Source: Bact-08 sp964533215
GTDB lineage: Bacteria > Bacteroidota > Bacteroidia > Bacteroidales > UBA932
NCBI GenBank assembly: GCA_964533215.1
Contig: CAZHLJ010000001.1
Coordinates: 992,001-1,056,000 of the forward strand
Reading direction: 5' to 3'
DNA: 64,000 nucleotides
Of the stretch, positions 35,826-43,574 are shown piece after piece (the first letter of the stretch is position 1; each line of letters begins with the position of its first letter). The notes under the pieces are model-generated. The model saw nothing but the letters and a program-made list of their open reading frames with translations. It was not told the DNA's origin and searched no databases. A program made the translations under genes and the position numbers.

Positions 35826-37127
35826 TTACATAAACAGTATTAGACCTATATTATATGCAATAAATCCGGCCAGCCACGCGACTGCTATTGTGGAAAATAT
35901 TGAGAGCAGTGCCCATTTCCAGGTGCCACTCTCTTTTCTGATTGTATATGCTGTTGCCACGCATGGCATGTAAAGCAGGGAAAAGATCATAAATGATAAA
36001 GCATTGGCCTTGTTGAATATTTTTTCATCTTTAATGCGGCTCATTAACGAGGTGTTTTGTTCTGAACCGGGATGGCGATTGTCAGGAGCTTGATATACAA
36101 CCCCAAGCGTACTTATTATAAACTCTTTGGCGGTTATGCCAGTGATTAGGCTTACACTCATCTTCCAGTCAAATCCAAGAGGTGAAAGAGCTGGTTCCAG
36201 AGCTTTGCCAAAATCTTCCAGATATGATGATCTGTCAGGATCGGGAGCGTTCTTGTCTTTAAGCGGGAAGTAGTCAAGTGCCCATACGATAATAACAGCC
36301 AAAAGCACTACCGTACCTATTTTTTTTATGTAAGTGGCAGCTGCCTCCCACATATTTATCAGCGAGTCTACAAATGAAGGCTTCTTATATGGTGGAAGGG
36401 GTATTGCATAGTCCCTTTTTCCGAAGTTGAAGAATATCTTTTTGAAGATCAATGCCATGATTATTCCTGTCAGTATTCCTCCGAAATAGAGTAAGCTTAG
36501 GGTAAGTACTTGGTGCTCAGGAAAAAATATTCCGGAAAATAGAAGAAATGTAGGAATCCTTGCGCTGCAGGGGATATATGGTATCATTAGCATTGTAAGG
36601 ATTCTGTCCGATTTATTTTGAATGGTCCTGGTCGCCATTATTGCCGGAACGTTACAGCCAAATCCCATCAAAAGAGGTATGAAAGAACTTCCGTGCAGCC
36701 CTATGTGGTGCATGTACTTATCCATGATTGTGGCTGCTCTTGGCAGGTACATCGTCTCTTGCAGCAGTGAGAGAAAGAAAAACAGTATCAAGATATTTGG
36801 GAGGAAGGCGAGAACGCTTCCCACACCCATTATTACTCCCTGACTTAATAAATCGTTAATCCAGCCTTCTGAAATATTTTTGTGCAGCAGAATTGCCGAC
36901 TGATCCATCAGCCATTCAATTCCAGCCTGTGGATATGCACCTAGGCGGAATGTGCAGAAAAATATCAGCCAGATTATAAAAACGAAAATAAGGAGACCCC
37001 AGAGAGGGTGTGTCAGGACAGAGTCCAACCTGTTTGTCTCGGCATCGTTGAGCCATGTTTTTTGTCTTGGCTCTTTAAAATACTTTAGCTCTTTGAATTT
37101 TATTTCCTTATTATCTTTTTGCAACAT
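35826..37127 (-). CDS. FeoB-like membrane (GATE/nucleoside-recognition) domain protein lacking the G domain
   Basis: The 433 residues align with the C-terminal membrane half of the ferrous-iron transporter FeoB: LDSVLTHPLWG (~34-44), GFGCNVPA (155-162), IPCSARIP, ITAKEFIISTLGVV and LLYMPCVATAYTIRKESG. About eight to ten transmembrane segments are visible. The GTPase domain that normally precedes it (~250-300 residues, GxxxxGKST) is absent; only ~33 charged residues stand in its place. The upstream DNA is dxs, which it overlaps by 17 bp, so this is not a simple frameshift. It could work with a separate G protein encoded elsewhere, transport something else, or be a relic. The frame is intact, which argues against recent decay. 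Confidence 0.85.
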   Translation of the reverse strand: MLQKDNKEIKFKELKYFKEPRQKTWLNDAETNRLDSVLTHPLWGLLIFVFIIWLIFFCTFRLGAYPQAGIEWLMDQSAILLHKNISEGWINDLLSQGVIMGVGSVLAFLPNILILFFFLSLLQETMYLPRAATIMDKYMHHIGLHGSSFIPLLMGFGCNVPAIMATRTIQNKSDRILTMLMIPYIPCSARIPTFLLFSGIFFPEHQVLTLSLLYFGGILTGIIMALIFKKIFFNFGKRDYAIPLPPYKKPSFVDSLINMWEAAATYIKKIGTVVLLAVIIVWALDYFPLKDKNAPDPDRSSYLEDFGKALEPALSPLGFDWKMSVSLITGITAKEFIISTLGVVYQAPDNRHPGSEQNTSLMSRIKDEKIFNKANALSFMIFSLLYMPCVATAYTIRKESGTWKWALLSIFSTIAVAWLAGFIAYNIGLILFM

Positions 37128-38976
37128 TTATAATTGTATTATATATGCTCTCTTCGTCGTATCCACACTCTGCCTGCAACTCTTGTATGGTGCCCTGTTC
37201 GATGAATCTGTCAGGCACGCCAAGTCCGATGACTTTCACGGCAAGTGCGTTTGATGCAATATATTCACATATTGCAGAATTAAGCCCACCAATAATAGTC
37301 GCATCCTCAACAGTAATTATCACGCTGCAACTCTCAGTCGCTTTTTTTATTGCATCAGTGTCTATAGGCTTGATAAAGCGCATATCGTAATGTAGAACGG
37401 ATATACCTTTTTCACCAGCTCTCTTTACAGCTTTCAGTGCCTTGTTTCCTATAGTTCCAATACTGAGGACGGCTATTCCATCTCCATCTTGAAGCAGACA
37501 TGCCTTGCCTGGGGCTATTTTGTTAAAATCTCCCCTCCAGTCAAGACCTTCACCATATCCTCTCGGATAGCGTATTACTGTGGATCCATATTCCGGAAAT
37601 TGTACTGAGTACAGAAGGTTTTTAAGATCGACCTCGTTTAGGGGAGCTGCAATGGTGATGTTGGGGACACATCTGAAGTACGAAAGATCAAATACGCCAT
37701 GGTGAGTTGCACCATCTTCACCAACCAGACCACCTCTGTCAAGACAGAAGATTACTTTTAAATTTTGCAGTGCCACATCATGTATTACACCGTCATAGGC
37801 TCTCTGCATAAAGCTTGAGTAGATATTGCAGTATGGAAGCAGACCTTGTGATGCAAGTCCTGCGGAGAATGTAACTGCGTGCTGTTCTGCGATACCCACA
37901 TCAAATGTCCTTTCCGGTATCTCCCTCATGATTATGTTCATGGAACATCCGGATGACATTGCAGGTGTTATTCCTATTATTTTTGAATTCGTACGGGCGA
38001 GATTAAGGAGTGTCTCTCCGAAAACATCTTGGTATTTGGTTCTTTTTTCATCTGAATTTGTAATCCTCTTTCCAGTGTACTTGTCGAAAGTCCCCGGAGC
38101 ATGCCATATACTCTGATTCTCTTCTGCGGGTTTGTATCCTTTGCCTTTTGTCGTTATTATGTGAAGGAGTTTTGGCCCTTTTATCTCTTTCAGGTTTTTC
38201 AGCGTCGTGATAAGCTGACTCAGATTGTTTCCGTCAATAGCGCCAAAATACCTGAATCCCATTGATTCAAATATCGAACCGTTCTTGAAAAAGGCCATTT
38301 TGGTGCTGAATACAAATTTTTGTATTACCCTTCTTAGCCTTTTTGAGCCAACCACATCCCAGATTTTATTTTTTATTTTATTGTAAGTGGGAGAGGTTGA
38401 GAGCTTTAATAAATAATTATGCAGAGCTGTGACGTTGGGGTCAATAGATATCCCATTGTCATTAAGTATTACAAGGATGTCAGATTTAAGGGCACCTGCA
38501 TTGTTAAGACCTTCAAAAGCAAGACCTCCGGTGAGAGCTCCATCTCCAATAATAGCAACTATCTTATCGTCTTTTCCTTCAAGGTTGCTTGCAACTGCTA
38601 TTCCCAGAGCGGCTGAAATTGATGTGGAAGAGTGACCAACTCCAAAGGCATCGTAAGGACTCTCTGATATTTTGGGGAAGCCGCTGATTCCGTTATGCTT
38701 ACGGTTTTCTTTGAATTGTTCTCTTCTTCCTGTCAGAATTTTATGAGAATATGCCTGGTGACCGACATCCCATATCAATTTATCCTTAGGAGTGTTATAA
38801 ACATAGTGAAGTGCTACGGTAAGTTCGACCGTGCCTAGGCTGGAGGCAAAGTGTCCGGGGTTATGTGCGCAACATTCAATCAGATATTCTCTCAATTCAT
38901 CGCAGACCTTGTGTAAGTCGCTATTATTCAGCTTTTTTAAATCTGCGGGAGTATTTATTCTGTCTAGGATTTCCAC
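37111..38976 (-). CDS. dxs: 1-deoxy-D-xylulose-5-phosphate synthase
   Basis: This enzyme condenses pyruvate and glyceraldehyde 3-phosphate, the first step of the MEP isoprenoid pathway. Motifs: DVGHQAYSHKILTGR, the TPP site GDGALTGGLAFEGLNNAG, and DRGGLVGEDGATHHG. I place the start at GTG 38976 (VEILDRINTP, 621 aa), which matches the family N-terminus; an in-frame TTG at 39006 would add ten residues with no family counterpart. Its 3' end overlaps the FeoB-like gene by 17 bp. It is divergent from the MFS pair. Confidence 0.96.
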   Translation of the reverse strand: MEILDRINTPADLKKLNNSDLHKVCDELREYLIECCAHNPGHFASSLGTVELTVALHYVYNTPKDKLIWDVGHQAYSHKILTGRREQFKENRKHNGISGFPKISESPYDAFGVGHSSTSISAALGIAVASNLEGKDDKIVAIIGDGALTGGLAFEGLNNAGALKSDILVILNDNGISIDPNVTALHNYLLKLSTSPTYNKIKNKIWDVVGSKRLRRVIQKFVFSTKMAFFKNGSIFESMGFRYFGAIDGNNLSQLITTLKNLKEIKGPKLLHIITTKGKGYKPAEENQSIWHAPGTFDKYTGKRITNSDEKRTKYQDVFGETLLNLARTNSKIIGITPAMSSGCSMNIIMREIPERTFDVGIAEQHAVTFSAGLASQGLLPYCNIYSSFMQRAYDGVIHDVALQNLKVIFCLDRGGLVGEDGATHHGVFDLSYFRCVPNITIAAPLNEVDLKNLLYSVQFPEYGSTVIRYPRGYGEGLDWRGDFNKIAPGKACLLQDGDGIAVLSIGTIGNKALKAVKRAGEKGISVLHYDMRFIKPIDTDAIKKATESCSVIITVEDATIIGGLNSAICEYIASNALAVKVIGLGVPDRFIEQGTIQELQAECGYDEESIYNTIINVAKR

Positions 38977-39118
38977 TTTAAAGTTCTCTAAATTACAACG
39001 CAGCAAGGTACAAAATATTTGCCAGATGCCGGAATTTTAATTTTATTTTGCAAATTGAAGAAATTAGCATAGTTTAGTAACCTTTTTATAACAAAATAAC
39101 AATTAAAATAGTTTACCT

Positions 39119-40498
39119 GTGGAAAAAAAATTACTACTCTTAAGAGATAGGGCGGCCATTCGTTGGACTGCACTGGTCTTATTGGCTTTGATGATGTTCT
39201 TTGCCTACATGTTCGTTGATGTCTTATCTCCTTTACAAAGCTTGCTGGAAACGGGTAGGGGTTGGACGCCAAATACTTATGGTACATTTGCAAGTTCTGA
39301 GTATTTCTTGAATGTCTTTGCCCTATTCTTGATATTTGCCGGAATAATCCTTGATAAGATAGGTGTCCGTGCTACTGCTCTTCTTTCTGGAACAGTAATG
39401 GTCATCGGCGCATCTATTAAGTTTTATGCTGTGAGCTCTGCATTTGCAGGAACAGGTCTGGAACTTTGGCTGAATTCATGGTGGACCTCTTTCCCTGCAT
39501 CTGCAAAACTGGCATCTCTCGGATTCATGATTTTTGGCTGTGGTGTTGAAATGGCGGGTATTACAGTTTCTAAAGGAATTGTAAAGTGGTTTAAGGATAA
39601 AGAGATGGCTTTGGCTATGGGTATTGAGATGGCAATTGCACGTCTGGGCGTTTTTGCTGTTTTCAGATTATCACCAAGAATAGCAGATGCATTTGGCGGA
39701 GATGTAAGCAAACCAGTATTGGTGGTTTTGATTCTGTTGCTTATCGGCCTTATCTGTTTCATGACATATTTCTTCTTCGACAAGAAACTGGAACAGCAAC
39801 TTGGTGATAGAGGTGATGAGCCTGAAGAGCCGTTTAAGATAAGTGATTTGGGTATATTGTTCACCAGTAAGACATTCCTTATTGTTGCCGGTCTTTGTGT
39901 ATTATACTATTCTGCAATTTTCCCTTTCCAGAAATTTGCAGCCAACATGCTTGAATGTCGTCTTAACATAACTAATACAGCAGCAAGTGATATATTCTCT
40001 TACTTCCCTATTGGCGCTATGCTTCTTACCCCTCTATTGGGCGCATATCTTGATAATAAAGGAAAAGGTGCAACAATGCTGATATTAGGTGCAATTCTTA
40101 TGATCGCATGTCACTTGATATTTGCCTTGATCCCTGCTGCATACTTTACACCGGTTGTTGCATATGCTGCAATTGTTATTCTTGGTGTCAGCTTCTCATT
40201 GGTCCCTGCAGCTCTTTGGCCATCGGTTCCAAAACTTGTTGAAAACCGCTATCTTGGTTCAGCTTACTCTGTTGTTTTCTGGATTCAGAACATTGGACTG
40301 ATGCTTACTCCTATGCTTATCGGTTGGGCATTGACTTCATCAAACGCCGGTATTTCAAATCCTAAGGAGTACAACTACACATTACCTATGTTGATCTTTG
40401 CTGCCTTTGGCGTTCTTGCACTGGTACTTGGGTTCTGGCTGAAAATTGAGGATAAGAAGGGTGGATATGGTTTGGAATTGCCTAATATCAAAAAATAA
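39119..40498 (+). CDS. MFS transporter, MFSD1-like, copy 1
   Basis: This 459-aa protein has ~12 transmembrane segments. It starts at GTG 39119 (VEKKLLLL); no better ATG is in frame nearby. Conserved blocks are RWTALVLLALM, GIILDKIGVR (loop 2-3), KWFKDKEMALAMGIEMAIAR and SLVPAALWPSVPKLV...YLGSAYSVVFWIQNIG. From memory, the last two blocks resemble eukaryotic MFSD1, a lysosomal dipeptide transporter, more than sugar or drug MFS carriers. Substrate is therefore a guess: small peptides. The closely related copy 2 follows after 29 bp, so the pair is probably one operon. Confidence 0.8.
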   Translation: MEKKLLLLRDRAAIRWTALVLLALMMFFAYMFVDVLSPLQSLLETGRGWTPNTYGTFASSEYFLNVFALFLIFAGIILDKIGVRATALLSGTVMVIGASIKFYAVSSAFAGTGLELWLNSWWTSFPASAKLASLGFMIFGCGVEMAGITVSKGIVKWFKDKEMALAMGIEMAIARLGVFAVFRLSPRIADAFGGDVSKPVLVVLILLLIGLICFMTYFFFDKKLEQQLGDRGDEPEEPFKISDLGILFTSKTFLIVAGLCVLYYSAIFPFQKFAANMLECRLNITNTAASDIFSYFPIGAMLLTPLLGAYLDNKGKGATMLILGAILMIACHLIFALIPAAYFTPVVAYAAIVILGVSFSLVPAALWPSVPKLVENRYLGSAYSVVFWIQNIGLMLTPMLIGWALTSSNAGISNPKEYNYTLPMLIFAAFGVLALVLGFWLKIEDKKGGYGLELPNIKK

Positions 40499-40527
40499 CA
40501 AGATCTAGCTAAACTTAAACTTAAACT

Positions 40528-41949
40528 ATGAATTCAGCTGTAAAATTACTGAAAAACTCCAGGAGTGCCCGTTGGATTGTACTGCTTAGCCTCTCTATTC
40601 CAATGTTCGCCTCATATTTCTTTGACGATTTCTTCAGTGGAATCGGGCAGATTTTTAATAATCCTGAAATTCTGGATCTTGCATGGACTCAGAGCGACTA
40701 CGGATTCTACGGAGGGGCTTACTCGCTTCTCTGTGTATGGGGTGGCCTTGTAATTTGTGGTATGTTGCTTGATAAATGGGGGGTAAGGTTTACCGGTTCC
40801 CTGTTTGTCGGTTTGATGATTGGCGGTTCGGCATTGGTTGTTTATGCAATCTCGGCAAGTTTTTCGGAGAGTTGGTTATATATGGCTCTGGGAAAAGTAT
40901 TTGCCAAACCTTCCCTTGCTCTTGCCTATGCGGGATGTTCCATTTTTGGTCTTGGAAGTGAAATTGCCGGAGTGGCGGTTACCCGTTCCATAGCCAAATG
41001 GTTTAAGGGAAAAGAGATGGCTTTGGCAATGGGTCTCCAGTTGGCATTGGCCCGTATGGGTACGGCTGCTGCTCTTATTGTTGTTCCAAGGATCGTTAAT
41101 ATCAAGCAGGATTACATTCCTTTCTCCGAAACGAGCAAACCTGCACTTATCGCAATGATACTCATGGGAGTGGCTTTGGTGCTTTGGTCTATGTTTATTT
41201 TCATGGACAGTAAGTATGATAGCCAGAATGCGGCTGAAGACATAAGAAATGATGTAAAGAAGGAGAAGGAGGAGAAATTTAAATTTTCTGATATCCTTAA
41301 GATTCTTGGTAACAGGCAATTCATTCTCATCTCTTTGCTCTGTGTTTTCTTTTACTGTTGTATTATCTCTTTCCGACGTTTTGCAACCACAATTATCATC
41401 CCTCGTTTTGGAATAGATGGCGACATTGCTTCGTTGATGGTCTCTTTGATTCCATTCTGCACAATGATCTTCACTCCGATTTTTGGTTCTCTTATAGACA
41501 CTAAGGGTAGAGCAAGTCATTTTATGATACTTGGGTCATTCCTTGTGCTTATCTCGCATCTTATAATTGGTTTTGCTCCCGGTATCGAGTTTTTCGGTTA
41601 TATGGGCGTGGCAATTCTGGGTGTTGGTTACTCTTTGGTTCCCGCTGCTATGTGGCCTACAGTGCCGAAGATTGTTCCGGAGAAAAATCTGGGTACTGCC
41701 TATTCTCTGATTTATTGGATACAGAATATGGGTATGCTTATCGTACCGATATTTGTTGGAATTATCATTACTAAAACCAATGAGTCTTTTCCAGTCAAGG
41801 AGGAGGCAAACCTGCATTCGGCTATAAATGCTGAGTATTTCTTTGTTGCTCTTTCTCTTGTTGCTATTGCAGTAGCGTTTATGCTTCGTAGGTCTTCACT
41901 GCAGAATCCGCAGCTTAAGATTGATGTTCCTAACAAGGTTATGAAGTAG
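40528..41949 (+). CDS. MFS transporter, MFSD1-like, copy 2
   Basis: This 473-aa inner-membrane carrier is paralogous to the gene before it: RWIVLLSLSIPMF, GMLLDKWGVRFTG, KWFKGKEMALAMGLQLALAR and SLVPAAMWPTVPKIVPEKNLGTAYS. A charged cytoplasmic loop (~235-255) separates two six-helix halves. It follows copy 1 by 29 bp and ends at a strong terminator. Two related but not identical copies could differ in substrate or form a heteromer. The MFSD1 comparison is from recalled motifs, not a search. Confidence 0.8.
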   Translation: MNSAVKLLKNSRSARWIVLLSLSIPMFASYFFDDFFSGIGQIFNNPEILDLAWTQSDYGFYGGAYSLLCVWGGLVICGMLLDKWGVRFTGSLFVGLMIGGSALVVYAISASFSESWLYMALGKVFAKPSLALAYAGCSIFGLGSEIAGVAVTRSIAKWFKGKEMALAMGLQLALARMGTAAALIVVPRIVNIKQDYIPFSETSKPALIAMILMGVALVLWSMFIFMDSKYDSQNAAEDIRNDVKKEKEEKFKFSDILKILGNRQFILISLLCVFFYCCIISFRRFATTIIIPRFGIDGDIASLMVSLIPFCTMIFTPIFGSLIDTKGRASHFMILGSFLVLISHLIIGFAPGIEFFGYMGVAILGVGYSLVPAAMWPTVPKIVPEKNLGTAYSLIYWIQNMGMLIVPIFVGIIITKTNESFPVKEEANLHSAINAEYFFVALSLVAIAVAFMLRRSSLQNPQLKIDVPNKVMK

Positions 41950-41971
41950 ATTCGTAGATTTCTATAATATG

Positions 41972-42008
41972 GAGGGCGTCAGAATTCATTTTGTCGCCCT
42001 CTTTTTTT
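41972..42008 (+). terminator. Intrinsic terminator of the MFS operon
   Basis: A 7-bp G+C-rich stem (41972-41978 with 41995-42001) is followed by seven T (42002-42008), 22 bp after the stop of the second MFS gene. Confidence 0.85.
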
Positions 42009-42053
42009 GTCATATTTCATTGTTGCAGCTGCGCGAGGTGGTGCGGTTTATTT

Positions 42054-42107
42054 AGTCAAGGTGGGGATTTTCGGATACTGCACCGGGTTTACCCACTTCG
42101 TATTCCC
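42054..42107 (+). repeat. Half copy of the palindromic element at 43182-43417, in inverted orientation
   Basis: These 54 bases match the reverse complement of 43347-43400 at about 49 positions by eye, without gaps. The shared core includes TGCACCGGGTTTACCCACTT. With the full element it forms an inverted pair around the DUF4468-like gene, about 1.3 kb apart. Confidence 0.8.
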
Positions 42108-42351
42108 CAAAAAACCAGACCACCTGTGGAGCAATTAACTAGTAAAAAATCAATACTTCATCCTATTTGATTATGATGAATGTATCATAAATTTAGGGAG
42201 TTATGCTTTTTATGAACAATATTTTAGTGTTGAAGGGGATAGAACTAAGAATAAACAATCGGATTTTCAAAAATAGTGTCATATTCAGATTATTATGGCG
42301 GTATCAGACTGGTTTTTATTCAGTTGATAATGCTATTCAAATAAAAGCTTA

Positions 42352-42382
42352 TTGAAAATGCCGAAATAAAATCTTATTTTTG
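42352..42382 (+). promoter_or_regulatory. Promoter of the DUF4468-like gene
   Basis: TTG (42352-42354), a 20-bp spacer and TATTTTTG (42375-42382) fit the Bacteroidetes pattern. The leader to the ATG at 42490 would be about 100 nt, longer than most in this window. Confidence 0.5.
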
Positions 42383-42489
42383 TTTACTGTGCAATTTTTT
42401 GAAAATGAAAGTTGCGAAACCATTTCAAGTTTTGAGTCTATTTAATGGGGGTTTGGGATACATTTATTTTTTATAATTAGTTTATTCAT

Positions 42490-43041
42490 ATGAAAAAAGT
42501 TATTTTTCTTTTATTTATGATTGTTTCAAATTTATCATTTGGACAGCTTCTAATAGTTACTCCATCTGGTTTAAAAGATGCTAATGACACTGATAAACCA
42601 TTTGTAGTAATTCAGGTAAAAGAAAAATCGGCAAAACAGTTATACGATGAATCCATTAATTTCATAAATAAGTACTACAAAAGTGCGAATGATGTTATAA
42701 AAGGTAAAATAGAGGGAGAATATCTGAAGTTTATCACATATGCTCCATCATTTACAACGATGAAAAATGTACTAGCTAGACCTTCTTTAGATGCTAAATA
42801 TACTACAGAACTCTCATTTAAGGATGGCAAAATTAAATATGAAATAATTGAATTAGAGATATTAGTTGAGGGTGGTTTACCTTTACACTTTGAAGGTAGT
42901 GGCATAAGTTCTTTTTATATTTATAATACAAAAGGGAAAGTGGTTAGAGAGGATGCAAAAAGTGGGATTGAAAGATATTTTAACGGACAAATAAGTATTC
43001 TTTCTATGTATTTACAAAATTCCGGAGGGGAAGAATGGTAA
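42490..43041 (+). CDS. Secreted DUF4468-like protein
   Basis: This 183-aa protein has a clear signal peptide (MKKVIFLLFMIVSNLSFG) and no lipobox. The body resembles DUF4468 proteins: FVVIQVKEKSAKQLYDESINFI, then NDVIKGKIEGEYLKF, then a strand pair around KDGKIKYEI. These form small mixed alpha/beta domains of unknown function in the Bacteroidetes envelope. It is visibly more A/T-rich than its neighbours and sits between an inverted pair of repeat sequences, so it may be an acquired cargo gene. No partner gene is present. The family call rests on motif memory. Confidence 0.65.
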   Translation: MKKVIFLLFMIVSNLSFGQLLIVTPSGLKDANDTDKPFVVIQVKEKSAKQLYDESINFINKYYKSANDVIKGKIEGEYLKFITYAPSFTTMKNVLARPSLDAKYTTELSFKDGKIKYEIIELEILVEGGLPLHFEGSGISSFYIYNTKGKVVREDAKSGIERYFNGQISILSMYLQNSGGEEW

Positions 43042-43181
43042 GAAGCCATAGTAAGTGCACCAGATAAAGATTAAATATGTGACAGAAGTATCATAATTTG
43101 TGATAATTAAAAAAAACATAATAATCTGAATACCAAACATAATTTATAAGTATAGAAAACTTTTACATCTTGTGACACTAT

Positions 43182-43417
43182 GCAAAAGTATGGCACAAAC
43201 AGTACAAGGTGTGGAGTTTGAGGGATGCTTGCATGGATGGGTTTGGGTACCCACTAAGTGAACGGAGCGTAAGAAAATCGAGTAGCAGACCCGCGAGCCC
43301 ATCTGCATAAGCCCAATAATCGGGGCTGCCTTTGATTTTCAGCGGAGGGAACGCGAAGTGGGTAAACCCGGTGCAGCATCCGAAAACCCACACCTTGACT
43401 GCAAGCCATACTTTTGC
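43182..43417. repeat. Palindromic repeat element (~236 bp) with 13-bp terminal inverted repeats
   Basis: The ends are perfect 13-bp inverted repeats, GCAAAAGTATGGC (43182-43194) and its complement (43405-43417). The arms go on pairing imperfectly inward: CAAGGTGTGG, GGATGCT and ACCCACT occur in both arms, so most of the element could fold into one long hairpin. It is visibly richer in G+C than its flanks. No transposase is present and no target duplication is obvious. It looks like a MITE-type or REP-like interspersed element, or a structured RNA. A half copy lies at 42054-42107. Confidence 0.65.
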
Positions 43418-43499
43418 CTCCACTCAAGGAGAGATTATTCACATGGGTATTCACATTGGGACGCATCTTGAGTGATCACACAATATACGTCCCCATGTA

Positions 43500-43530
43500 A
43501 ATAAGAAGGAGCTGTCTAATGACAGCCCCT
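43500..43530 (-). terminator. Intrinsic terminator of ssb-purA
   Basis: On the minus strand a 10-bp stem with one mismatch (43530-43521 with 43516-43507) and a 4-nt loop are followed by TCTTATTT. It lies ~45 bp after the purA stop. Confidence 0.7.
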
Positions 43531-43574
43531 AAGTTATTTCTGTATTGTGTGTTACTGAGTTGTTCCCTTGATTG

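Larger units (their letters stand above)
41950..42489. other. 540-bp intergenic accessory region
   Basis: It holds the MFS terminator (41972-42008), a half copy of the palindromic repeat (42054-42107) flanked by its own short dyad (AGGTGGT near 42036, ACCACCT near 42118), about 200 bp of A/T-rich sequence without a convincing gene, and a promoter (42352-42382) for the DUF4468-like gene. Confidence 0.6.
43042..43574. other. 533-bp intergenic region with a palindromic element
   Basis: After ~140 bp of A/T-rich DNA comes the palindromic element (43182-43417), then ~80 bp with further inverted repeats (43421-43498), then the purA terminator (43500-43530). Two overlapping minus-strand frames across the element are not convincing genes. 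Confidence 0.65.

Noticed and set aside
38977..39006. TTG at 39006 as the dxs start
   Set aside because: It adds ten residues before the usual family N-terminus; GTG 38976 gives the expected protein.
42203..42355. A 50-codon plus-strand frame preceded by AGGGAG
   Set aside because: The purine run is only 2 bases from the ATG, no -7 box is close upstream, the peptide matches nothing I know, and its end overlaps the promoter of the next gene.
43178..43466. Two overlapping minus-strand frames (81 and 70 codons) across the palindromic element
   Set aside because: Both follow the inverted repeat itself, have no domain and no promoter; they are better explained as open frames in a G+C-rich repeat.
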